The notes under the pieces are model-generated. The model ran no database searches and was not told the origin of the DNA. It worked only from the letters and a program-made list of their open reading frames with translations. From Liberiplasma sp046541015 (GTDB lineage: Bacteria; Bacillota_I; Bacilli_A; Izemoplasmatales; Izemoplasmataceae), in NCBI GenBank assembly GCA_046541015.1, contig JBKHEA010000016.1, positions 1-34,180 of the forward strand: a stretch of DNA of 34,180 nucleotides, read 5' to 3'. Both the position numbers and the translations under genes were made by a program. The stretch's first letter is position 1, and each line of letters opens with the position of its first letter. Shown here one piece after another: positions 6,335 to 16,277 of this stretch.

Positions 6335-8272
6335 ATGACAATTAAAAATTTAGATAACTACAGTGCGGACTCGATTCAAATCTTAGAAGAGCTTGAAGCC
6401 GTAAGAAAACGCCCAGGTATGTATATCGGTTCAACCGATGCACGAGGCCTTCATCACCTTGTTTGGGAAATTGTTGATAATGCGATTGATGAAGCTTTAG
6501 CAGGTTATGGAAGCGAAATAATTGTTACCGTTAAAGAAGATAATTCAGTGGTAGTCCAAGATTTTGGTCGCGGTGTACCTATTGAAAATCATATTAGCGG
6601 TAAAACCGCAATTGAGATCATTTATACACGATTACATGCTGGTGGTAAATTTGGTCAAGCGGGTGGCTATAAAGTTTCAGGAGGATTACATGGTGTAGGC
6701 GCAAGTGTTGTCAATGCCTTAAGCGAATTTTTAGAAGTGAAAGTCGCAAGAAACGGTAAACTTTACAAAATGGTGTTTCAAGATGGTGGACAACGTGTCA
6801 GTGACCTTGTTGAAATAGGTGAAAGTCGCCGTAATGGGACCACTGTTTTTTTCAAACCCGATTCAACCATCTTTTCGACCACTGTTTTTAACTATCAAAC
6901 GCTTTCTGAACGCTTAAGAGAAAGTGCGTTTTTAATTAAAGGCTTAAAAGTTACGCTCATAGATGAACGCTCAAAACAAAGTGAAACCTATCAATACCAT
7001 GATGGTATTTTATCGTATATTGATTATTTGAACCAACAAAAACAAGCGATTCACGAAACGGTATTTTTTGAAGGTAGTTATGAAGAAATCGAAGTAGAAG
7101 TTGCACTTCAATTTACAAAATCATATACCGATCAACTCTATTCTTTCGTTAATAATGTAAGAACCCGTGATGGCGGGACCCATGAAACTGGGTTTAAAGC
7201 CGCAATCACAAAAATCTTTAATGAATACGCTGTAAAAAGTACGCTTTTAAAAGACAAAACACGTAAACTTGAAGGTGCAGATATTAGAGAAGGATTAACT
7301 GCGATTATTTCTATAAGAATTCCTGAGTACCTTTTACAATTTGAAGGACAAACCAAAAATAAACTTGGTACAAGTGAAGCAAGAACAGCTGTTGAACAAA
7401 TCATATCAGAAAAAATGATGTATTTCTTTGAAGAAAATCCCAATCTTTCAAGTACCCTTATCGAGCGTGCAATTAAAGCACAAAACGTACGTGAAGCGGC
7501 GCGCAAAGCGCGTGAAGAAGCACGCCTTGAAAAGAAAAGTCGTAAAAAAGAACCTTTACTTTCTGGTAAACTCGCACCGGCTCAATCTAAAGACGCCTCA
7601 CGCTTAGAACTTTACTTAGTTGAGGGCGATAGTGCAGGTGGTAGTGCTAAACAAGCAAGAGACCGAAAATATCAAGCGATATTACCATTACGTGGTAAAG
7701 TAATCAATACAGAAAAAGCCCGCATTGAAGATGTGTTAAAAAATGAAGAAATCAATACTATCATTCACACCATTGGCGCAGGCTTAAGCAGTGATTTTGA
7801 TTTAGAAAAATGTCATTATGATAAAATCATTATCATGACAGATGCCGATACTGATGGGGCCCATATTCAAGTATTACTTTTAACATTTTTCTTTAGATAT
7901 ATGAGAAAACTCGTTGAAGCAGGTAAAATTTATATTGCCTTGCCGCCACTTTATAAATATACCTATAAACTAAAAAAACAAGAAACCATTACTTATGCTT
8001 GGACAGACGATGAACTCCAAAACCTCGTTGAACTTTATAAAAATGGAACCATTCAGCGTTTTAAAGGTTTGGGTGAAATGAACGCAGATCAACTTTATGA
8101 TACAACCATGAATCCAAATACGCGCACGTTAATAAAAGTTACGATTGACGATTTAGCGGATGCAGAAAAACGCATCAAAATCCTCATGGGAGACCAAGTT
8201 GAACCTAGAAGAGATTGGATTGAATCCAATGTTATTTTTGGGAATGAAGACAATTTTACAATAAAGGAGTAA
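6335..8272 (+). CDS. parE: DNA topoisomerase IV subunit B
   Basis: ParE is the ATPase half of topoisomerase IV, which decatenates daughter chromosomes. The GHKL ATPase has EIVDNAIDEAL (Glu45, Asn49), GRGVPIE and GLHGVGASVVNAL. The transducer has QTKNKLGTSEAR. The TOPRIM domain has EGDSAGG, PLRGKVINTEKA and DTDGAH metal residues. RDRKYQAILPLRGKVINTEKA favours ParE over GyrB, as does the adjacent parC. The length of 645 residues is normal. I use ATG 6335, nine bases after AAGGA; an in-frame GTG at 6329 is too close to it. ParC starts three bases after the stop. Confidence 0.95.
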   Translation: MTIKNLDNYSADSIQILEELEAVRKRPGMYIGSTDARGLHHLVWEIVDNAIDEALAGYGSEIIVTVKEDNSVVVQDFGRGVPIENHISGKTAIEIIYTRLHAGGKFGQAGGYKVSGGLHGVGASVVNALSEFLEVKVARNGKLYKMVFQDGGQRVSDLVEIGESRRNGTTVFFKPDSTIFSTTVFNYQTLSERLRESAFLIKGLKVTLIDERSKQSETYQYHDGILSYIDYLNQQKQAIHETVFFEGSYEEIEVEVALQFTKSYTDQLYSFVNNVRTRDGGTHETGFKAAITKIFNEYAVKSTLLKDKTRKLEGADIREGLTAIISIRIPEYLLQFEGQTKNKLGTSEARTAVEQIISEKMMYFFEENPNLSSTLIERAIKAQNVREAARKAREEARLEKKSRKKEPLLSGKLAPAQSKDASRLELYLVEGDSAGGSAKQARDRKYQAILPLRGKVINTEKARIEDVLKNEEINTIIHTIGAGLSSDFDLEKCHYDKIIIMTDADTDGAHIQVLLLTFFFRYMRKLVEAGKIYIALPPLYKYTYKLKKQETITYAWTDDELQNLVELYKNGTIQRFKGLGEMNADQLYDTTMNPNTRTLIKVTIDDLADAEKRIKILMGDQVEPRRDWIESNVIFGNEDNFTIKE

Positions 8273-8275
8273 CCT

Positions 8276-10801
8276 ATGGCTAACGATATAAACAAACAAA
8301 TTGATGATTACATAGAAGGACGTATACTAAGTGAGAATTTAGAAGACTTAGTCGGCGACCGTTTTGGCCGTTACTCTAAATACATCATTCAAGATCGTGC
8401 ATTACCCGATGTTAGAGACGGTTTAAAACCCGTTCAACGACGTATTTTATATGCGATGTATAAACTTGGCATGTTTCATGATAAACCGTATAAGAAAAGT
8501 GCCCGCATTGTTGGGGATGTTATCGGGAAATATCATCCTCATGGCGATTCTAGTGTTTATGATGCGCTTGTGCGTTTAAGTCAAGATTTTAAAATGCGTG
8601 TCCCACTCATTGACATGCATGGAAATAACGGTTCTATTGATGGCGATAGTGCTGCAGCCATGCGTTATACTGAAGCACGTTTAAGCAAAATTGCCCAAGA
8701 ACTATTATCCGATATCGATAAACGGACTGTAAATTTTGTTCCTAACTTTGATGATGAAGAGTATGAACCCGTTGTTTTACCTTCAAGATTTCCTAATTTA
8801 CTCGTAAATGGGGCAACCGGGATTAGCGCAGGCTACGCTACAGAAATCCCACCGCATAATATCGAAGAAATTATTAAAGGGGTCATTAAACGTATTGATT
8901 ATCCTAATTGTACGGTTGATGATTTACTTAAAATTATCAAAGGACCTGATTTTCCAACTGGCGCTATTGTTCAAGGAAAAGATGGCATTAAAGAAGCATT
9001 TGAAACGGGTAGAGGCCGCATTATTATAAAATCTTTAGTCCATTTTGAACCAGGTAAAATCATTATTAAAGAGATTCCTTATGAAGTGAATAAAGCCAGT
9101 CTTGTTAGAAAAATAGATGAAATTAGAGTCGGCAAAAAAGTTGATGGCATCTTAGAAGTACGCGATGAAAGCGATAAAGAAGGATTGCGTATTGTCATCG
9201 ATATTAAAAAAGATTTCGATCCTGAAGCCATCATAAATTTCTTACATAAAAAGACAGATTTAACAAAATCATACAACTATAATATGGTTGCGATTAATAA
9301 CAAACGTCCAGAACTCATGGGCCTTTTAGCTATTTTTGATAGTTATATTTATCATCAAAAAGAAGTGGTTGTAAACCGCTCAAACTTTGAACTCCGCAAG
9401 GCACAAAAACGTCTTCATATTGTTGAAGGTATTATTCGTTTAATGGATATTATCGATCAAGTTGTTGATACGATTCGTAAATCAAAAGGAAAAAGTGATG
9501 CCAAAGAGCGTTTAGTTAAGCAATTTAAGTTTACCGAAGAACAAGCTGAAGCGATTCTTACCTTACAACTTTATCGCTTATCGAATACTGATTTAAGTCA
9601 ATTAATGAAAGAAGAAAAAACTTTACTTAAATGGATCGATGAATTAAATGAAATTTTACACAATGAAGACACTTTAAAACGCGTTATTAAAAAAGAATTA
9701 CGCCAAGTATTAAAACTTTTAGATACAAGCCGTAAAAGTGTTATTGAAGAAGAAATCGAAAAAATTACCTTCAGCGAACAAGAACTCATCCAATCTGAAC
9801 AAGTCATGGTAGGGCTAACGAAAGATGGTTACGTTCGTCAAGCTTCAATTCGAAGCTATAAAGCAACTGAAAACGCTAATTTAAAAGAATCCGATGCGTT
9901 TATGTTTATTGGGGAAGTTTCTACCTTAGATACCTTACTTATATTCACTGATGCTGGAAATTACATATTCTTACCAGTATATAAAATTCCTGAATCAAAA
10001 TGGAAAGAAGTTGGCACAAACTTAAACCAACTATTACAAATTGATTTAAGTGAAGAGATTATTCATGTTGAAAGAGTAACCAATTTTGAAGATGATGATT
10101 ATTTACTATTTACAACAAAACTTAACTTAGTTAAATTAACCAAAATTAGCGACTTTTATGCTTTAAGATATAACCGCCCGCTACGCGCGATTGGCTTAAA
10201 TCGTGATGATACAGTTGTGCATGTAACGCGCACAAATTCGTTAGATGCTGAAGTTATCACCTTAAGTAATTATGGTCATGCCCTTCGTTATACTTTAGAA
10301 GAAATTCCTGTAACTTCAACCGCCGCAAAAGGGGTTAAAGCAATGAGCTTAGGGACAAAATATACGCTTGCAGCAAGTGTTGTTTTAAAAGATTATCATG
10401 ATTTAGTCCTCTTAACGAGCCGCGGGACGTTAAAACGTGTAAATATTTTAGATATTCCTCTTAAAAAACGTACGCAAAAAGGCGTAGCCATCATTAACCA
10501 ACCTAAATCAAATCCATATTATTTAGTTGATGGCGGCTTAATTAATAGCACACATTATAAAAATCGTGCGTTAATCCATGTTGTTACCAATAAAGCTCAT
10601 GTTGCAGTTAGTGCCTTTGAACTTAAGCTAAACGCTAGTGAGACTGGGAAGAAATTCGTTAAATCTTCTCTTGGTAAACCACGTCATATGATCATTGAAC
10701 CAATTGAGCTTGATGAATCCTTACAACATTTATCAGAATATAAACGCAAAAAAATTGAAGAGGAAGTCCAACCATCATTATTTGATGACATAGAAGAATA
10801 A
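8276..10801 (+). CDS. parC: DNA topoisomerase IV subunit A
   Basis: ParC is the DNA-cleaving subunit that works with ParE. It has the RYSKYIIQDRALPDVRDGLKP opening, the HPHGDSSVYDA quinolone-resistance region and the catalytic Tyr131 in AAAMRYTEAR. In the quinolone-resistance region, Ser92 and Asp96 match Ser80 and Glu84 of E. coli ParC and are unmutated in type. A six-bladed beta-pinwheel domain fills the C terminus from about residue 500. The GyrA box (QRRGGKG) is absent; the corresponding region reads KKRTQKGVAI, which supports ParC over GyrA. The length of 841 residues is normal. AAAGGAG precedes the ATG within the parE 3' end. Confidence 0.95.
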   Translation: MANDINKQIDDYIEGRILSENLEDLVGDRFGRYSKYIIQDRALPDVRDGLKPVQRRILYAMYKLGMFHDKPYKKSARIVGDVIGKYHPHGDSSVYDALVRLSQDFKMRVPLIDMHGNNGSIDGDSAAAMRYTEARLSKIAQELLSDIDKRTVNFVPNFDDEEYEPVVLPSRFPNLLVNGATGISAGYATEIPPHNIEEIIKGVIKRIDYPNCTVDDLLKIIKGPDFPTGAIVQGKDGIKEAFETGRGRIIIKSLVHFEPGKIIIKEIPYEVNKASLVRKIDEIRVGKKVDGILEVRDESDKEGLRIVIDIKKDFDPEAIINFLHKKTDLTKSYNYNMVAINNKRPELMGLLAIFDSYIYHQKEVVVNRSNFELRKAQKRLHIVEGIIRLMDIIDQVVDTIRKSKGKSDAKERLVKQFKFTEEQAEAILTLQLYRLSNTDLSQLMKEEKTLLKWIDELNEILHNEDTLKRVIKKELRQVLKLLDTSRKSVIEEEIEKITFSEQELIQSEQVMVGLTKDGYVRQASIRSYKATENANLKESDAFMFIGEVSTLDTLLIFTDAGNYIFLPVYKIPESKWKEVGTNLNQLLQIDLSEEIIHVERVTNFEDDDYLLFTTKLNLVKLTKISDFYALRYNRPLRAIGLNRDDTVVHVTRTNSLDAEVITLSNYGHALRYTLEEIPVTSTAAKGVKAMSLGTKYTLAASVVLKDYHDLVLLTSRGTLKRVNILDIPLKKRTQKGVAIINQPKSNPYYLVDGGLINSTHYKNRALIHVVTNKAHVAVSAFELKLNASETGKKFVKSSLGKPRHMIIEPIELDESLQHLSEYKRKKIEEEVQPSLFDDIEE

Positions 10802-10812
10802 GGAGTGAAGGT

Positions 10813-11883
10813 ATGCACTGTTTAAATAACATGCGTTATGTAAAAATTCCCAACGATGTCATTAAACTTTACTTAAACATCTACCCTTTTATCGGTCGCA
10901 ATCAAGACATGTTACAAAGCGTTAAAAACGATTATGATGTCTTAGTCGCTGAAACCATAAGAAGTGATGCTTACTTTTTATCACGCATGCTTAATTTAAA
11001 AATTAAAGATAGTCGTTATAAATCACTACTTACAAAAGATGTTCAAGCTAAAACAAAAGATGAACAACTTCTTAAAAATATCGTAAAAGCTTTTGAAAAA
11101 ATTCATAAATCAACGGATACATTTAGCTTATATGTCTCAGAAATCTATGATTTGTTAAAATTCATCTATAAAGATGTTGATGATGAAAAAACCCTTTATT
11201 ATGCAAAAACTGAAAAGAAAAAAGACGATGTAAAAAGCTTATTAAGCAGTGCTTATCCAACCAAACGCGAAAGTTTAGAAGCTTTAATTAAAGACTTCTT
11301 AACTTTAAAAAAACAAGATGACTATGAAATAAGCCTATTAATTATCAATTTTTACATCGATTTTATCAACTTAAAACCTTTTACGAAACATAATGATGTG
11401 ATTGGCCTATTACTGCTTTACATATTGCTTATTACCAATCAATATCAGTCGTTACATTTATCAAGTTTATTTGAGTTATTTCATAAACAATCAACGAAAT
11501 TTAATAAATACATTTTAGATGCTTCACAAAATTGGTCGACTGGACTTGCAGATACCATCCCGCTTCACCGTTTTCTTTTAGAGTTATTGCTTGAATCGTA
11601 TAAACAGCTCCACGAACTTTTAAGAAATTACACCTTCGACCAACAAACCAATAAATCCGATTATATCGAAAATACGATAAATAAACTAGAAGAAGTCTTT
11701 ACCAAAGAAGACATTCGCTTAAAACACCCAACGATTTCTGATTCTACCATCAACCGCACGTTAAAGCGCTTGCGTGATGAAAAGAAAATTAGACCACTTG
11801 GGAAGGGTCGTAGCGCAAAGTGGATGAAACTTTACCCAACCAATAAGAAAGCAGTATACGACCAACTTAAACTTAAAGTATAA
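10813..11883 (+). CDS. Degenerate Fic-fold protein with C-terminal winged helix
   Basis: This is a 356-residue, largely helical protein of unproven function. Residues about 150-260 look like a Fic core. In particular, LKPFTKHNDVIGLLLLYILL (from 187) aligns with the Fic motif HPFxDGNGRxxR and the helix after it. Only Pro189, Phe190 and Asn194 survive. The catalytic His is Lys188, the Gly-Asn-Gly-Arg anion hole is His-Asn-Asp-Val, and the second Arg is Leu. AMPylation activity is therefore not expected. Residues about 285-345 form a winged helix-turn-helix (PTISDSTINRTLKRLRDEKK then a GKGRSAKW wing), an arrangement seen in many Fic proteins. It sits between parC and argS with short gaps, so it is expressed in the operon. 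A DNA-binding or regulatory role is possible. Confidence 0.6.
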   Translation: MHCLNNMRYVKIPNDVIKLYLNIYPFIGRNQDMLQSVKNDYDVLVAETIRSDAYFLSRMLNLKIKDSRYKSLLTKDVQAKTKDEQLLKNIVKAFEKIHKSTDTFSLYVSEIYDLLKFIYKDVDDEKTLYYAKTEKKKDDVKSLLSSAYPTKRESLEALIKDFLTLKKQDDYEISLLIINFYIDFINLKPFTKHNDVIGLLLLYILLITNQYQSLHLSSLFELFHKQSTKFNKYILDASQNWSTGLADTIPLHRFLLELLLESYKQLHELLRNYTFDQQTNKSDYIENTINKLEEVFTKEDIRLKHPTISDSTINRTLKRLRDEKKIRPLGKGRSAKWMKLYPTNKKAVYDQLKLKV

Positions 11884-11896
11884 AGGAGAATGATTC

Positions 11897-13534
11897 ATGC
11901 AACCTAAAAATATCATAGAATTATTGCTAACAAACGCGTTAACTAAACTCATGGTTAACGAACCGGTTGACATAGAAATTGAAGTCCCTAATGAAAAAGC
12001 TAATGGGGATTTTTCTACCAATTTAGCGATGAAATTAGCACGCATTTTAAAAAAACCACCCTTTATCATCGCTCAGATGATTGTCGATACTTTTGAAGAC
12101 ACATTAGCCTTTGAAAAAATTGATGTTGCAAAGCCTGGATTTATTAACTTTTATGTCGATAAAACAATCTATTTATCACTCATTCCAACGATTAATAATC
12201 AAGGGGCAAGTTACGGTCAAAGTACGCTTGGTCAAGGCGAAAAGATTAATATCGAATTTGTTAGTGTTAACCCAACAGGTTCACTACATATTGGGCATGC
12301 CCGAGGGGCAGCTGCAGGCGATAGTTTAGCACGTGTCTTAAAAAAAGCTGGTTATGATGTAACCAAAGAGTTTTACGTCAATGATGGAGGCAATCAAATC
12401 CATAACTTAGCTATATCGATTGATGTGCGTTATAAAGAACTCTTTAATATTGATGTCACGATGCCTGAAGATGGGTATTATGGTAAGGAAATTATTGATC
12501 TTGCAAAACGCATTAAAGAAGAGGTTGGCGACTATTATCTAAAGACTGATGGCTATCTTTATTTCAAAAAATATGGCGTTGACTATCTTTTAAGTCAACT
12601 AAAAAAAGATTTAGAAGCTTTTAACGTCACCTTTGATGTTTGGTTTAGTGAAGCTAGTCTTTATGAAACCAAACAAGTTGAAGCAACGCTTGAATATTTA
12701 AATGCGAATGGGCATACCTATACTTTAGATGATGCCATTTGGATAAAATCAAGCCTTTATGGCGATGAAAAAGATCGTGTTATTGTAAAAAGTGATGGCT
12801 CATATACGTATTTACTTCCTGATATTGCGTATCATAAAAATAAATTATCAAGAGGCTTTACCAAACTGATTGATATTTTAGGGGGCGACCACCATGGTTA
12901 TGTTCCGCGCCTAAAAGCTGCGATTGAAATGGTTGGTGGCAATAAAGATATGCTTGAAGTCGATCTTTTACAAATGGTAAAAGTTATGCAAGATGGGGAA
13001 GAAGTTAAAATGAGTAAGCGTAGTGGTAAAGCCATTACACTCATCGATTTAATTGAAGAAGTCGGGGCTGATCCGATTAGATATTTCTTCGCTGCACGCT
13101 CTTTAAACACGCACATGGAACTTGATTTAGATTTAGCTTTAAAAGAAACCAATGAAAACCCAGTATTTTATGCGCAATATGCCCATGCGCGCATCGCAAG
13201 CATTTTAAGAAGTGCTAATGAGCGCAATATTACGCTAGATTTAACCTTAAAAGACTTTAAACACCTTTCAAGTGATAAAGCCTTAGAACTACTCAACATA
13301 TTAAGCACTTACCAAAATGTTATTGAAGAAAGTGCTAGCAAGCGTATTCCTCATAAAATTACTCAGTATATTCAACGTCTAGCTACAGCGCTACATAGTT
13401 ATTATGCTGATGAAATAGTTTTAACTAATGATGCTGAAGCTACAAAAGAACGTTTAGCGCTCTTACATGCGGTAAAAATTGTCTTAAGCGATGCCCTAAG
13501 TTTAGTTGGGGTGCACGCTAAAGAGCGCATGTAG
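11897..13534 (+). CDS. argS: Arginyl-tRNA synthetase
   Basis: ArgRS is a class I synthetase charging tRNA-Arg. It has an N-terminal additional domain (about 1-110) and the HIGH signature at 131-134 after VSVNPTGSL. The KMSK loop is canonical (KMSKRSGK from residue 371). A helical anticodon-binding domain follows, ending with the typical DALSLVGVHAKERM. The length of 545 residues is normal. It starts 14 bases after the preceding gene with AAAGGAG. The 3' end carries the promoter of apt. Confidence 0.96.
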   Translation: MQPKNIIELLLTNALTKLMVNEPVDIEIEVPNEKANGDFSTNLAMKLARILKKPPFIIAQMIVDTFEDTLAFEKIDVAKPGFINFYVDKTIYLSLIPTINNQGASYGQSTLGQGEKINIEFVSVNPTGSLHIGHARGAAAGDSLARVLKKAGYDVTKEFYVNDGGNQIHNLAISIDVRYKELFNIDVTMPEDGYYGKEIIDLAKRIKEEVGDYYLKTDGYLYFKKYGVDYLLSQLKKDLEAFNVTFDVWFSEASLYETKQVEATLEYLNANGHTYTLDDAIWIKSSLYGDEKDRVIVKSDGSYTYLLPDIAYHKNKLSRGFTKLIDILGGDHHGYVPRLKAAIEMVGGNKDMLEVDLLQMVKVMQDGEEVKMSKRSGKAITLIDLIEEVGADPIRYFFAARSLNTHMELDLDLALKETNENPVFYAQYAHARIASILRSANERNITLDLTLKDFKHLSSDKALELLNILSTYQNVIEESASKRIPHKITQYIQRLATALHSYYADEIVLTNDAEATKERLALLHAVKIVLSDALSLVGVHAKERM

Positions 13535-13541
13535 GCAATAA

Positions 13542-13550
13542 TGTTATAAT
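13542..13550 (+). promoter_or_regulatory. Extended -10 promoter of apt
   Basis: TGT-TATAAT (13542-13550), eight bases after the argS stop and 20 bases before apt, with no -35 at 17 bases. It suggests that apt-rel-dtd is transcribed separately from, or in addition to, the parE-argS transcript. Confidence 0.6.
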
Positions 13551-13570
13551 AAAATAAAGGAAGTGACCCA

Positions 13571-14083
13571 ATGAACTTAGAAAAATATATTGAAAATGTC
13601 CCCAATTTTCCAAAAGAAGGCATTCAGTTTAAAGATATTACCCCACTGATTGCAGATGGTAAAGCATTCCGTTATACGATTGAAACTATGGCTGACTTTG
13701 CCAAAAAAGTTAATGCCGATTTAATTGTTGGACCAGATGCGCGCGGGTTTATTTTTGGCGCACCAGTGGCTGCGCTATTAGGCATCGGTTTTGTCCCAGT
13801 AAGAAAACCAGGAAAATTACCAAGAGAAACGCTAACTGAATCTTATAAACTTGAATACGGTGAAAATGCTTTAAGCATTCACAAAGGTGACATTAAAAAA
13901 GGTCAAAACGTTTTAATCGTTGATGATTTACTTGCTACAGGTGGGACAATTAATGCGACGATTAAACTAATTGAAAAAAGTGGCGCAAATGTCGTCGGAT
14001 TATCTTTTTTAATTGAGTTAATCGAGTTAAACGGAAAAGAAGCCATTAAAGATTATACAATTCAATCACTTTTAAAATATTAA
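13571..14083 (+). CDS. apt: Adenine phosphoribosyltransferase
   Basis: APT salvages adenine with PRPP to AMP in the cytoplasm. The PRPP-binding motif VLIVDDLLATGG is at 114-125. The substrate loops GPDARGFIFGAPVA and VRKPGKLPRETLxESYxLEYG are also present. The length of 170 residues is exact for bacterial APT. GGAAGTGA precedes the ATG. It lies directly upstream of rel, the conserved Bacillota order, linking adenine salvage with (p)ppGpp metabolism. Confidence 0.97.
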   Translation: MNLEKYIENVPNFPKEGIQFKDITPLIADGKAFRYTIETMADFAKKVNADLIVGPDARGFIFGAPVAALLGIGFVPVRKPGKLPRETLTESYKLEYGENALSIHKGDIKKGQNVLIVDDLLATGGTINATIKLIEKSGANVVGLSFLIELIELNGKEAIKDYTIQSLLKY

Positions 14084-14096
14084 AAGGAGGCGCGTT

Positions 14097-16277
14097 ATGA
14101 ACGCTTATCACACCATTGATGAACTACTAGACAATGTAAAATCATACATTGACGATGAAGCTATAATCAAGCGTATTCATGACGCCTATTTATTCGCGCA
14201 AAAATTTCATGAAGGACAACACCGTAAATCAGGCGAAGCTTATATTGAACACCCTGTCAGTGTTGCCTACATTTTAAGCGAATACTTAACCGATCCTACT
14301 ACGATTATCGCTGGATTATTACATGATACCATCGAAGATACATCGGTTACCTTTCAAGAAATTCAAGATGCTTTCGGAGAAGAAGTTGCCTTACTGACTG
14401 AAGGCGTTACTAAATTAGGCCAGTATAAATTTAAAGGCATTGAAAGCGCTGAAGAAGAAAAACAAATGATGCAAGCAAAAAATTATCAAAAAATGTTGCT
14501 TGCGATGAGTAAAGATATACGTGTTATTATTGTTAAATTAGCCGATCGTTTACACAATGTTAGAACCTTAGGATCTTTACCAGAAGAAAAACGTAAACGT
14601 ATCGCAAAAGAAACCCTAGATATTTATGCACCACTGGCTCATCGATTAGGGATGTATTTATTAAAAGCGGAACTAGAAGATACAAGTTTTAAACATTTAA
14701 ATCCTGCACAATACCGTTTAATTGCCCAGATGATTGCCGATACAAGACAAAATCGTGAAGAAGATTTAGACATCATGCGAACGAACTTAGAATACCTTTT
14801 AAGCGAACATCATTTTGAGTATAATGTTAAAGGTCGCATAAAAAATATCTATTCTGTTTATAAAAAAATGCAAACACGCAATAAAGACTTTGATGATATT
14901 TTTGACTTACTTGCTTTAAGAGTAATTGTTAAAAATGTTGAAGCTTGTTATAGCGCTATTGGGGTAATCCATAGTAAATGGACACCAATTCCTAACCGTT
15001 TTAAAGATTATATTGCTATGCCTAAACCCAACCTTTATCAGTCGTTACATACGAGTGTTATTGCGAATGGTAAAGTCTATGAAATTCAAATTCGTACAAA
15101 CGACATGGACCGTATTGCTGAATACGGGGTTGCGGCACATTGGTCTTACAAAGAACATGGCTCTAATATGGCAATGACTGAGATGGTCTCTAAAAAACTT
15201 AAATGGTATGGCGAACTAATCAAGTTCACGCAAGAAAGTGAAAATGAAGAAGAAGTCTTAGATTTATTACGTGATGATATCTTGCATTCTAATGTCTATG
15301 TTTTTACCCCACAAGGCGATATCATCGACTTACCTAAAGGCTCAACCCCTTTAGATTTCGCTTTTAGAATTCATACTGAAGTGGGGATTAAAACGGTTGG
15401 TGCGATTGTCAATGGTAAAATAGTTCCCCTTGAATATGAACTCCAAACTGGCGATATTGTTAATATGAAAACCAGTGCTAATAGTTTTGGACCTAACGAT
15501 AACTGGTTGAAAATTGTAAAAACATCAGGTGCTAAATCAAAAATCAAAAACTTTTTAAACAAACAACGCCGTGATGTTTTAGTAGATATGGGAAAAGAAG
15601 AGTTTCAAAAAGAACTTGAAAGTCGTAAAAAAGATGTGCATATAACCGATAAAATGTGTGCTGAATTATTCCAACATAAAGGGGTTAAATCGTTAGAAGA
15701 TCTCTACTATGAAATTGGTAAAAACACATTATCAGCCCGTAATGCCCTTAATGCCTTAATTGGAGAAGAGAAACTTAAAGACCAGGACTTAATTGAAAGC
15801 ATTAACCGTAAACAAACAAAAACGGTTGCTAAAAACGATGCTAATATTATCATTGAAGGTTTAGATAATCCTTCAATTAAACTATCTAATTGTTGTACCC
15901 CAATACCTGGGGATCGTATTACTGGCTTTATTTCTAAAGGATCCGGGGTTGCGGTGCACCGAAGCCGCTGCAATAACATTCAAAATCTTCCTGAAGGCAG
16001 AACCATTGATGTTGAGTGGGGCGATGATTTAACAAGAATTTATAGTGTAAACTTAAAACTCATCGTACATAATCGTGACAATATTTTAGCTGAAATCATA
16101 AATACAGTTACTGCCAATGGTTCAAAAGTTGTTCAAGTAGCAGCATCTACGAATAAACGCGGTGAAGGCGTTATTAAATTAAAAATCGGTGTTCACCACA
16201 AAAGCGAACTTGATACAGCCATTGTAAACCTTCAAAAAGTTAAAGATGTTTTTAGCATTGAAAGGTTGATGAAATAA
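14097..16277 (+). CDS. rel: Bifunctional (p)ppGpp synthetase/hydrolase (Rel)
   Basis: Rel makes and degrades the alarmone (p)ppGpp in response to uncharged tRNA. The hydrolase HD domain has HPV at 52, the catalytic His76-Asp77 (LLHDTIEDT) and KLADRLHNVRTL. The synthetase domain has RFKD at 301-304, the RxKD loop typical of bifunctional enzymes rather than the ExDD of RelA-only enzymes. It also has MPKPNLYQSLHT and EYGVAAHW. The regulatory C-terminal half has a TGS domain (about 397-455), a zinc-finger region with CCTPIPGD and HRSxC, and an ACT domain from about 650. Both activities should be intact. The length of 726 residues is normal. An AAAGGAGG site precedes ATG 14097, and the stop overlaps dtd by one base. 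Confidence 0.96.
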   Translation: MNAYHTIDELLDNVKSYIDDEAIIKRIHDAYLFAQKFHEGQHRKSGEAYIEHPVSVAYILSEYLTDPTTIIAGLLHDTIEDTSVTFQEIQDAFGEEVALLTEGVTKLGQYKFKGIESAEEEKQMMQAKNYQKMLLAMSKDIRVIIVKLADRLHNVRTLGSLPEEKRKRIAKETLDIYAPLAHRLGMYLLKAELEDTSFKHLNPAQYRLIAQMIADTRQNREEDLDIMRTNLEYLLSEHHFEYNVKGRIKNIYSVYKKMQTRNKDFDDIFDLLALRVIVKNVEACYSAIGVIHSKWTPIPNRFKDYIAMPKPNLYQSLHTSVIANGKVYEIQIRTNDMDRIAEYGVAAHWSYKEHGSNMAMTEMVSKKLKWYGELIKFTQESENEEEVLDLLRDDILHSNVYVFTPQGDIIDLPKGSTPLDFAFRIHTEVGIKTVGAIVNGKIVPLEYELQTGDIVNMKTSANSFGPNDNWLKIVKTSGAKSKIKNFLNKQRRDVLVDMGKEEFQKELESRKKDVHITDKMCAELFQHKGVKSLEDLYYEIGKNTLSARNALNALIGEEKLKDQDLIESINRKQTKTVAKNDANIIIEGLDNPSIKLSNCCTPIPGDRITGFISKGSGVAVHRSRCNNIQNLPEGRTIDVEWGDDLTRIYSVNLKLIVHNRDNILAEIINTVTANGSKVVQVAASTNKRGEGVIKLKIGVHHKSELDTAIVNLQKVKDVFSIERLMK

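Noticed and set aside
8276..10801. GyrA instead of ParC
   Set aside because: The GyrA box is absent and the gene is adjacent to parE with ParE-type TOPRIM sequence.
15707..15979. Antisense open frames within rel and other genes
   Set aside because: They lie wholly inside well-identified genes, have no ribosome sites or domains, and their products have shadow-like composition.
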